Below are positions 1 to 5,228 of a DNA stretch of 8,854 nucleotides, piece after piece; the stretch's first letter is position 1, and each line of letters opens with the position of its first letter. The DNA is from UBA2561 sp964577275 (GTDB lineage Bacteria; Bacteroidota; Bacteroidia; Cytophagales; Thermoflexibacteraceae). Below the pieces are notes generated by a model. It was not told the DNA's origin. It did no database searches and saw nothing but the letters and a program-made list of their open reading frames with translations. The stretch is from the NCBI GenBank assembly GCA_964577275.1, contig CAZNYR010000129.1:1-8854 (forward strand), given 5' to 3'. Both the position numbers and the translations under genes were made by a program.

Positions 1-144
1 TAGAATTAAAATACTTACTGATTCTTTTAAAAACAACTTTCCACAAATTTTTAAATCACCTCTTAAACTAATCACATTTACTATCCCAAATCCCTGAACC
101 GAATACCAAAATCAAACCCCACTCCTATCCTTCCAATTATTAAC

Positions 145-342
145 TTATCCGCCTTGTGTGGCTCGAATAATCATAACTTTATCATTTTCAAAAAGTTGTA
201 ACGATTCCCAATCTTGTTTCGGAATCACAATACCATTGACGGCAACCGCTGTGCCTTTGGGATTGACATTCAGATTTTCGGTCAATTCGACCAAAAATTT
301 AACCGCCAAATCATGCGCCTTATCATTCACAATAATTTTCAT
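145..342 (-). CDS. thiS: Sulfur carrier protein ThiS
   Basis: A 65-residue protein of the ThiS/MoaD beta-grasp family. ThiS carries sulfur as a C-terminal thiocarboxylate and hands it to thiazole synthase ThiG in thiamine synthesis in the cytoplasm. The sequence shows the full family layout: a short N-terminal strand (MKIIVND), a central AVAVNGIVIPKQDW segment (about residues 32-45), a late NDKVMII strand, and the required terminal Gly-Gly directly before the TAA stop. The ATG start gives the normal family length. No other thi gene is visible: upstream lies a DUF3299-type gene, and the 144 bases downstream to the window edge carry no gene, so partners would have to lie beyond the left edge or elsewhere. 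I saw no TPP riboswitch in the roughly 65-base leader, which is also too short for one. A promoter-like element sits inside the end of the upstream gene. MoaD is less likely because of the AVAVN..VP..W pattern. Confidence 0.93.
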   Translation of the reverse strand: MKIIVNDKAHDLAVKFLVELTENLNVNPKGTAVAVNGIVIPKQDWESLQLFENDKVMIIRATQGG

Positions 343-410
343 GGAATCAACAATTTAGATGTAATAAATTTTACAAAAATTTAATTTTTCTGTAATTTTA
401 TCTTTCTAAG

Positions 411-443
411 CAAAGTTATTTTAGAACCCTTGCCCCTTCCAAA
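411..443 (-). promoter_or_regulatory. Putative promoter of thiS
   Basis: Reading the minus strand, TTTG (443-440) is followed after 21 bases by TAACTTTG (418-411). This matches the Bacteroidota promoter pattern TTTG / TAnnTTTG at normal spacing. The -7 element overlaps the TAA stop codon of the upstream DUF3299-type gene (418-416). Transcription would begin near 405, leaving a leader of roughly 63 bases before the thiS ATG. Pattern matching only; no start site is measured. Confidence 0.5.
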
Positions 444-1001
444 CGATAAAATAAATGTTCTGGATTTTGTGTATTTAATTTCAAAATTCCTTCCACCCGA
501 AAAGGCTCATCTTGGAACGCTATGGCAGTCTGAAGATACACCTCAACCACCGTTTGAGGCTCGGCATTTCCACAAAAAAAACACATCGCATACGGAAAAT
601 ATGATAATAAGAAAAAGTTTTGTGCCGTACTTTCTTGCATCGGAATCATAAACCCTTGCAAAGTGATTTTTTTGCCATCAAGCAGATTTTGTTCCTCCGA
701 AAAAATCGGCTGATAAAATCCATTTTCAAACGTATAACGAGCCTCTTTGAGGATTTTCCAAATTTCTTCCTCTGATTCAGAATAATTTATTTCCGAGCTA
801 TCTATCTCAAANNNNNNNNNNAGTATTTTTTGGTTCTTTTATCGTATATTGATAATTGACCAACGAAGCTCCACTATTTTTTTTGAGTTCCTCTAATTCG
901 ATTTTTTTTTCGTGTGATGTCTTTTCTTGAGAAAAATCCCAATAATAACGTAAACCAAATACAACACCTAAAATTGACAGAAAAACACTTATTTTTTTCA
1001 T
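416..1001 (-). CDS. DUF3299-type envelope protein, interrupted by an assembly gap
   Basis: Function unknown. I join two coding stretches into one gene. The N-terminal part (1001-822, 60 residues) starts MKKISVFLSILGVVFG, a hydrophobic segment of about residues 4-17 that could be a signal peptide or anchor. A charged linker with EKKIELEELKK follows. The C-terminal part (811-416, 131 residues) is open across the whole stretch and holds the recognisable domain: LLDGKKITLQGFMIP, then FFLLSYFPYAMCFFCGNAEP, then VVEVY and FRVEGILKLN. The order 'LDGK.I.L.GFM.P', a cysteine-bearing loop, then 'V.V' resembles DUF3299. The loop here carries Cys-Phe-Phe-Cys, which could bind a metal or be redox-active (inference). 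Ten Ns (812-821) separate the parts; the frames join only if the true gap is a multiple of three. It begins 28 bases after the trmD stop, so it is probably cotranscribed with trmD. Upstream starts beyond 1001 would run into trmD and lose the signal-like N-terminus. Confidence 0.7.
812..821. other. Assembly gap (10 N)
   Basis: A run of ten undetermined bases lies inside the DUF3299-type gene. The reading frames on its two sides are offset by one if the gap is taken literally as ten bases, so its length is probably a placeholder. The true missing length should be a multiple of three if the gene is intact. Confidence 0.99.
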
Positions 1002-1029
1002 TTTACAGAAAATTAAACACGGCTTGATG

Positions 1030-1704
1030 TTAGTCCAAAAGGTCAGGACGACGCTCATAAGTGCGTTTTAGAGCCTGTTCATGTCGCCACGTTTCGATAT
1101 GGGCATCATGCCCCGAAAGCAAAATTTCTGGCACTTTCATGCCGTCATATTCGGCAGGTCTGGAATAAACAGGCGGAGCTAATAATCCATCCTGAAAAGA
1201 ATCCGTTAAGGCAGAAGTTTCATCTCCTAATACATTGGGTATCAATCGAATAAGCGCATCCGTTACAACCATAGCGGGCAGTTCCCCTCCAGACAAAACA
1301 AAATCCCCAATCGTCAATTCAAGGGTTATATATTTTTCTCGAATACGCTCATCCACACCTTTGTAATGTCCACACAAAATTAAAATATTTTCACACAAAG
1401 AAAGCCAATTTGCTGTGGTTTGGTCAAATTTTTTACCATCAGGAGTCATATAAATTAATTGGTCATAATTTCGCTCCGATTGCAATGCTTCGATGCAACG
1501 GGCAATCGGTTCGATGAGCATCACCATTCCTGCCCCACCGCCGTACATATAATCATCCGTTTTTTTGTGCTTGTCAATAGCATAATCTCGCAAATTATGA
1601 ATATGAATTTCAACCAAATTTTTAGCTTGCGCCCTTTTTACAATCGACTGATTCAGAGGACTTTCCAACAAAGAAGGCAAACAAGTCAAGATGTCAATTC
1701 GCAT
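1030..1704 (-). CDS. trmD: tRNA (guanine-N1-)-methyltransferase TrmD
   Basis: TrmD uses S-adenosylmethionine to methylate N1 of guanosine 37 in tRNAs, which prevents +1 frameshifting; it is a homodimeric SPOUT-class knotted enzyme in the cytoplasm. The 224-residue length is normal. Visible family blocks are MRIDILTCLPSLLESPL at the N-terminus, DDYMYGGGAGMVM, LILCGHYKGVDERI, and IGDFVLSGGELPAMVV in the trefoil-knot SAM-binding region. These are followed by the SFQDGLLAPPVYSRP segment and the C-terminal LLSGHDAHIETWR block. I chose the ATG at 1704 because MRIDILT is the family's usual beginning; the reading frame continues to 1791 but the extra residues have no TrmD character and would cross the upstream terminator. 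The usual partners rpsP, rimM and rplS are absent here; instead the gene lies between an mS38-like ribosomal mini-protein and a DUF3299-type gene. It appears to have its own promoter. Confidence 0.97.
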   Translation of the reverse strand: MRIDILTCLPSLLESPLNQSIVKRAQAKNLVEIHIHNLRDYAIDKHKKTDDYMYGGGAGMVMLIEPIARCIEALQSERNYDQLIYMTPDGKKFDQTTANWLSLCENILILCGHYKGVDERIREKYITLELTIGDFVLSGGELPAMVVTDALIRLIPNVLGDETSALTDSFQDGLLAPPVYSRPAEYDGMKVPEILLSGHDAHIETWRHEQALKRTYERRPDLLD

Positions 1705-1727
1705 GATTTTTTGGGGTATTACTGAAA

Positions 1728-1762
1728 CAAAACTACAAAAAAAAAATGAACACCGAATCAAA
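1728..1762 (-). promoter_or_regulatory. Putative promoter of trmD
   Basis: On the minus strand, TTTG (1762-1759) is followed after 23 bases by TAGTTTTG (1735-1728). The -7 element fits TAnnTTTG; the spacing is slightly long. It sits immediately after the T-run of the upstream terminator and would give a leader of roughly 18 bases before the trmD ATG. This supports restarting transcription at trmD. Confidence 0.4.
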
Positions 1763-1771
1763 TCGGCATTC
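1737..1771 (-). terminator. Rho-independent terminator after the mS38-like gene
   Basis: On the minus strand GAATGCCGA (1771-1763) and TCGGTGTTC (1756-1748) pair over nine positions (seven Watson-Crick, two G-U) around a six-base loop, followed by A and a run of ten T (1746-1737). It ends the transcript of the mS38-like gene and any read-through from the TPR gene, before trmD. It is the clearest terminator in the window. Confidence 0.85.
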
Positions 1772-1800
1772 ATTAAATTTTGACGAACCAAGAAGCTAAA

Positions 1801-1890
1801 TTACTTCTTCTTGTGTCTGTTTTTTCTGAGTCTTTTCTTGCGCTTGTGAGTCGCAATCTTATGACGTTTTCTTTTTTTTCCGCAAGGCAT
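1801..1890 (-). CDS. AURKAIP1/COX24-domain ribosomal mini-protein (mS38-like)
   Basis: A 29-residue, extremely basic protein: MPCGKKRKRHKIATHKRKKR followed by LRKNRHKKK and TAA. This matches the tiny AURKAIP1/COX24-domain proteins found across Bacteroidota (typical form MPSGKKRKRHK.ATHKRKKR), related to mitochondrial small-subunit protein mS38. By that homology it is probably a structural component of the small ribosomal subunit that packs against rRNA. About two thirds of residues are Lys, Arg or His, there is no acidic residue, and no hydrophobic core is possible, so it must fold on RNA. The ATG at 1890 gives the conserved beginning. A TAnnTTTG element lies about 110 bases upstream, the leader can form a hairpin, and a strong terminator follows the stop. 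Its small size makes it easily missed. I am sure of the family; exact ribosomal placement is inference. Confidence 0.9.
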   Translation of the reverse strand: MPCGKKRKRHKIATHKRKKRLRKNRHKKK

Positions 1891-1950
1891 AATGCTAACG
1901 AGTTTAAATGGTACAAAAAAAATATAAAAGTAAAGAGCTTTTTTGGGCTT

Positions 1951-1981
1951 TATCGGCTCAAAATCACGCCTTTATCCGATA
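1951..1981 (-). promoter_or_regulatory. Possible leader hairpin of the mS38-like gene
   Basis: The 5' leader of the mS38-like gene carries an exact six-base inverted repeat TATCGG (1951-1956) / CCGATA (1976-1981) with a 19-base loop. Ribosomal-protein genes often carry regulatory leaders, so this could be one. The stem is short and may be chance. Confidence 0.25.
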
Positions 1982-1999
1982 GATTCGTAGAAACGGATG

Positions 2000-2007
2000 C
2001 AAAGATA
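2000..2007 (-). promoter_or_regulatory. Putative -7 element of the mS38-like gene
   Basis: TATCTTTG on the minus strand (2007-2000) fits TAnnTTTG exactly and directly abuts the TAG stop codon of the TPR gene (2010-2008). I do not find a TTG at the usual 19-23 base spacing. If used, it gives a leader of about 100 bases. Confidence 0.4.
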
Positions 2008-2838
2008 CTATTTTTTCAATTCATTTAATAATTTTTTGATGGCATCTTTCCGAATTTCATCATCCGTATTTTCCAAAACAAATTCTAATCTTGGAAGAGC
2101 TTTTTCGGGCTGTTGGAGTTGTAAATAACACTCCGCCAGCCGTAATTGCGCTTCTAAGTCATTGGGATTCAAGGATATAAGCAATTCAAATCGTTCGATT
2201 GCTTTATCAAATTGTCCACTTTGCATCGATAAATTTCCCAAATGAAACAAAGCAAACTGATTTGTCGGATTTTCTTCTAAAACTTTCCGAATCATCGTAA
2301 TTCCTTGCATCGGGGCGGTGGTTGTTACGTAAGTTACTCCAATTTTAACCTTAATTTCGGGGGATGGATGTTGGATTTTAGCATAAAATTCACGGGCTTT
2401 TTGGGCTAATTCTGCTTTTTTAGAGGTGTTCATAGCGAATGCAAATGCCTCATAATGAGCATCTCCCACAATTTCGAGTGTTTTATCTGACGGAAACTGT
2501 TCATAAAATTGCTGGGCAAAAAATACCAAACTATCAAACTGGGCAACCTCCCGTAATTGTTGTGCAAATTCCTGATAAGCCTGCCCCTTTTCGATTTCGT
2601 TTGTAGCTTCCAAAAATGTTGTCCGATTCTCGGCGATTGCCTCAATTTGTTCGGAGGTTAGGGCTTGGGCGTGCATTTCTTGGGCTTCGTTGTGCATACC
2701 TTGGACATCAGATTCGGATGTTTTTTCGGTGTTTGTCATGGTTCGTTCTTTGGTATTGACAACCGAACGTGGCATCAAATATAGCCCAATCATAGTCAAA
2801 AAAGCGATACCAAGTACCAGAAAATGAGAGCGTTGCAT
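2008..2838 (-). CDS. Membrane-anchored TPR-repeat protein
   Basis: A 276-residue protein with an N-terminal hydrophobic segment (about residues 5-22, HFLVLGIAFLTMIGLYLM) flanked by basic residues, then a polar, Glu/Gln/Met-rich linker to about residue 75, and helical repeats to the end. The clearest tetratricopeptide repeats are about 194-227 (NQFALFHLGNLSMQSGQFDK onward, ending in LNPN) and 228-260 (DLEAQLRLAECYLQLQQPEK onward). Degenerate helices lie at about 85-193. TPRs bind other proteins, so this is likely a scaffold held at the inner membrane with its repeats probably in the periplasm; the partner is unknown. A TPR gene next to an HU-type gene is, from memory, a common arrangement in Cytophagales-like genomes. 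It begins 84 bases after the HU stop, with a terminator-like hairpin between them, and no convincing promoter of its own is visible. Confidence 0.85.
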   Translation of the reverse strand: MQRSHFLVLGIAFLTMIGLYLMPRSVVNTKERTMTNTEKTSESDVQGMHNEAQEMHAQALTSEQIEAIAENRTTFLEATNEIEKGQAYQEFAQQLREVAQFDSLVFFAQQFYEQFPSDKTLEIVGDAHYEAFAFAMNTSKKAELAQKAREFYAKIQHPSPEIKVKIGVTYVTTTAPMQGITMIRKVLEENPTNQFALFHLGNLSMQSGQFDKAIERFELLISLNPNDLEAQLRLAECYLQLQQPEKALPRLEFVLENTDDEIRKDAIKKLLNELKK

Positions 2839-2857
2839 AATTTTTGCGGATTTGTTC

Positions 2858-2894
2858 TAAAATACAAAAAGCCCGACAAAAATTGTCAAGGCTT
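2858..2894 (-). terminator. Probable terminator after the HU-family gene
   Basis: On the minus strand AAGCC (2894-2890) pairs with GGCTT (2873-2869) and GACAA (2887-2883) pairs with TTGTC (2879-2875) around a TTT loop, with a small internal bulge (TT against G). A T-rich tail, TTTGTATTTT, follows. It lies 28 bases after the HU stop codon, where a short HU transcript would end. The bulge and broken T-run suggest partial read-through into the TPR gene. Confidence 0.65.
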
Positions 2895-2922
2895 GTGTTA
2901 TGTCTTTAAATCGAATTTGGCA

Positions 2923-3231
2923 TTACCCTTCTTTGTTTGCCATTTTTACTTTTTCGCTTCCTTTAATTTTTTCAACGAATGTTCTGGACGGCTTGAAGCT
3001 CGGAATATAGTGTTCGTTGATGACGATAGGCTCATTTTTAGAAATATTTCGTCCAATTTTTTTGGCACGTCGCTTGTTTATAAAGCTACCAAAGCCTCGC
3101 ACATAAATATTTTCACCCTCTGCCATATTACTTTTCACAACCGTAAAGAATGCCTCAACAGTAGTTTGTACGTCGGCTTTGTCGATGCCTGTTTTGTCTG
3201 CGATTTCGCTAATAATATCTGCTTTTGTCAC
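2923..3231 (-). CDS. HU/IHF-family DNA-binding protein
   Basis: A 102-residue nucleoid protein that binds and bends DNA as a dimer. The sequence begins MTKADIISEIADKTGIDKAD, the typical first helices of the family. It continues with VEAFFTVVKSNMAEGENIYV, the GFGSF turn (about residues 46-50), a basic DNA-binding arm rich in Arg/Lys (RRAKKIGRNISKNEPI), and the FKPS..F segment before the last helix. The tail after about residue 90 (KGSEKVKMANKEG) is slightly longer than in E. coli HU. The start codon is GTG (3231-3229): an in-frame TAA lies only 15 bases upstream (3246-3244) and no ATG falls between, so this start is forced. Members of this family in Bacteroidota are variously named HU, HupB or IHF subunit, and I cannot choose from sequence alone. 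A well-formed promoter lies upstream and a hairpin terminator downstream. Confidence 0.95.
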   Translation of the reverse strand: MTKADIISEIADKTGIDKADVQTTVEAFFTVVKSNMAEGENIYVRGFGSFINKRRAKKIGRNISKNEPIVINEHYIPSFKPSRTFVEKIKGSEKVKMANKEG

Positions 3232-3246
3232 TTTATTAAAAGGTTA

Positions 3247-3762
3247 GTTTAACATTAAAAACCTAAGAATCAATTACTTGAGTGCAAATGTATGCCCTAA
3301 CATCCGAATTTGCAACCCTTTCACTAAAAATTTTTTACACTTACAATTTAATCTATGTTCTATTTAGAATTTAATTTACGTTTTTTTACGTTCTAATTAC
3401 AGAACACCTTGATTTTCAGTATTATAGAATACGAAGGTATGAAAAAAATTGAAAACCCAAAAAAAGACTGTGATTTTTTTTGTTCTGATTTTCAAACACT
3501 TGGCAAATATAGAACGTTTTTCAAAAACCCAAACCAATTTCATTAAAAAATTTTTAAGTTTTACTGAAAAAGTACTATTTTTATATCATTTTCTACAAAT
3601 TTATAGACGTAATAAATGGTTAATAAAACTCCATTTTTAAGTAAAATTACGAGATGTACAGCATGATTAGGATTTCTGCACAATGCTTCTTAATTTGCTT
3701 TGTGAAGTCTGAAAAAAATTAATTTTTAGTACATTCCATACATTTAAACCAATCCAAAGTTT
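3247..3762. other. AT-rich divergent intergenic region
   Basis: About 515 bases with no credible gene, between the divergently transcribed HU-family and DUF2252 genes. The reading frame at 3449-3640 gives a low-complexity Phe/Lys peptide from a TTG start and is not convincing. Contents: the HU promoter at 3285-3315; a second minus-strand TATATTTG at 3511-3504; two short inverted repeats (3358-3369, and GTTCT/AGAAC at 3390-3405); and a direct repeat TTTACGTT at 3375-3382 and 3385-3392. For the DUF2252 gene the best -7-like match is TACATTTA (3739-3746), one base off consensus and without a good upstream box. Confidence 0.6.
3285..3315 (-). promoter_or_regulatory. Putative promoter of the HU-family gene
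   Basis: On the minus strand TTG (3315-3313) is followed after 20 bases by TACATTTG (3292-3285), an exact TAnnTTTG with ideal spacing. Transcription would begin near 3279, giving a leader of roughly 48 bases before the GTG start. Together with the thiS element this is one of the two best promoter matches in the window. Confidence 0.6.
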
Positions 3763-5094
3763 ATGAGAAATATTATCCTAAACTCTCCGAGTTATGACCG
3801 CCGAAGTAAAATTCTAAACATCATGCACCAACATAATGCACATTTAGAATCTATTTTTCGGAAAGCAAAATATGACAAAATGAAACTTTCGCCTTATATT
3901 TTTTATCGAGGCACAAACCAACTTTTTTGGGCAGATTTTGCGGGCGATTGGCTCTTGCATCGATTCGGTGGGCGAGCGAGTTGCCGAACGTGGCTTCAGG
4001 GTGATGCACACGTCTATAATATGGGCGCATTTCTGAATCATCATGACGAAGTGATTTTTGGACTTGATGATTTTGATGATGCCTTAGTAGCTGATTATCA
4101 GTATGATGTGTGGCGGTTTGCCGTCAGTATGGTATTGGATGCTAAGGAAAATAATCATTTATCTGATGCCCAAATTACGAGCGGACTTCATGCTTTTGCC
4201 GAAAATTATTTGACGCATCTGGTCGTTTATAGTCCCGATGACCACGAAAAAGAAACACATTATACCGCAGAAAATACATATGGCAGTCTTTCTAAGTTTT
4301 TGAAAAAACATAGCGAAAAACAAAATCGCCATAAGATGCTCACCAAATGGACAAATGCTGGCACATCGGAAACATTCCGTTATGAATCTGAAAAATTAGA
4401 ACCATTAACATTTGAAGAAAAAGCACTTTTTATAGAAGCTATCCAGCAGTATCGCCACACCATTTCGGGCGAAATTTCGGAAACTGACGATACGCATTTT
4501 GAGGTCAAAGACATCGCCAAACGCCTCTGGGCTGGCACGGGTTCGCTCGGAGAACCAAGGTATTACGTCTTACTGAACGGCGATGAAAGCACCCATTTTG
4601 ATAATGTCATTTTGGATATAAAATGTCAAAATGCGCCTACGGCTTTTGCCTTTTTGAGCCAAGAGGAAATTGATGAATATAACCAAAATTTTGAAAATCA
4701 TGCCCAACGCCATGCCGAAGCCTTCAAGGCACTTGCCGAACATCCCGATAATTATTTGGGCTGGCTCAAACTTGGAAATGACTGGTTTTCCGTTCGAGAA
4801 CGCTCGCCACTCAAAGGTGATTTTCCAACCGAAAAGTTAAATACTGAAAAAAAGTATGTCAAACTTGCAGAACAATGGGGTGCAATCTTAGCAACCGAAC
4901 ACAAACGAGCAGGAAGACATTTAAACGCTGAAAATGACCCTTTTCTGCTCGAAAATGCTGTCCGAAAATTAACCGATGGACGACATGAAGAATTTTGGAA
5001 ATTAACCGAACAAATTGCCTTCCGATATGCTGACCAAGTCCGACAGGACTGGATCTATTTTTGTGATGCCTTAGACGCTAAAAAGTTAGAATAA
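3763..5094 (+). CDS. DUF2252 family protein (kinase-like motifs)
   Basis: A 443-residue cytoplasmic protein of the DUF2252 (COG4320) family; no function is established to my knowledge. Conserved family blocks are visible in order: SPYIFYRG (43-50), LQGDAHVYNMGAF (78-90), FGLDDFDDA (99-107), YDVWRFAVS (114-122), AKRLWAGTGSLGEPRYYVLL (252-271), VILDIK (282-287) and VRERSPLKGDF (344-354). The GDAHxxN and DDFDDA blocks look like the catalytic and metal-binding loops of aminoglycoside-phosphotransferase-like kinases. GTGSLG followed by VILDIK resembles a glycine-rich loop and nucleotide-binding lysine. That would imply a phosphotransferase-like fold with the lobes in reversed order; this is inference. 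There is no signal peptide or membrane segment. The ATG at 3763 gives a plausible full length. It has no operon partner upstream, and the next gene begins 134 bases downstream with its own promoter-like element. Confidence 0.88.
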   Translation: MRNIILNSPSYDRRSKILNIMHQHNAHLESIFRKAKYDKMKLSPYIFYRGTNQLFWADFAGDWLLHRFGGRASCRTWLQGDAHVYNMGAFLNHHDEVIFGLDDFDDALVADYQYDVWRFAVSMVLDAKENNHLSDAQITSGLHAFAENYLTHLVVYSPDDHEKETHYTAENTYGSLSKFLKKHSEKQNRHKMLTKWTNAGTSETFRYESEKLEPLTFEEKALFIEAIQQYRHTISGEISETDDTHFEVKDIAKRLWAGTGSLGEPRYYVLLNGDESTHFDNVILDIKCQNAPTAFAFLSQEEIDEYNQNFENHAQRHAEAFKALAEHPDNYLGWLKLGNDWFSVRERSPLKGDFPTEKLNTEKKYVKLAEQWGAILATEHKRAGRHLNAENDPFLLENAVRKLTDGRHEEFWKLTEQIAFRYADQVRQDWIYFCDALDAKKLE

Positions 5095-5166
5095 TATTCA
5101 TAATTTATTTTTTTAAGAAAAAATTTTACGTTGTACTTTAAATCAAAAAAGTTTATCAAATTGTCT

Positions 5167-5174
5167 TATATTTG
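5167..5174 (+). promoter_or_regulatory. Putative -7 element of the cyanophycinase-like gene
   Basis: TATATTTG matches TAnnTTTG exactly and lies 54 bases before the ATG. No TTG or TTTG sits at 19-23 bases upstream, so support comes from the -7 box and position only. The 5095-5166 stretch before it is AT-rich; I see only an A/T-only inverted repeat near 5108-5126, too weak to call a terminator. Confidence 0.4.
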
Positions 5175-5228
5175 TTAAACCTTTGTTCGTTTTGCCTTCA
5201 ATTATTTATTCACACAATTTATTGCATT

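Noticed and set aside
65..180. A minus-strand frame reading like a beta-barrel strand (GVGFDFGIRFRDLG, then stop)
   Set aside because: The frame is open for only about 33 codons, is preceded by a stop inside thiS, and has no start codon; it looks like chance. The 1-144 stretch otherwise shows no gene, hairpin or promoter.
343..410. TPP riboswitch upstream of thiS
   Set aside because: The leader is too short and AT-rich, and the conserved CUGAGA core is not present on the transcribed strand.
1705..1791. Longer TrmD with a start at 1791
   Set aside because: The extra N-terminal residues do not resemble TrmD, and the start would lie upstream of a strong terminator and the likely promoter.
2824..3252. 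A long plus-strand reading frame opposite the HU-family gene
   Set aside because: It is a shadow of the well-supported HU-family gene on the other strand and has no family resemblance.
3449..3640. A plus-strand reading frame of 63 codons upstream of the DUF2252 gene
   Set aside because: It starts with TTG in poly-A/T sequence, is low-complexity Phe/Lys-rich, and has no recognisable family or signal structure.
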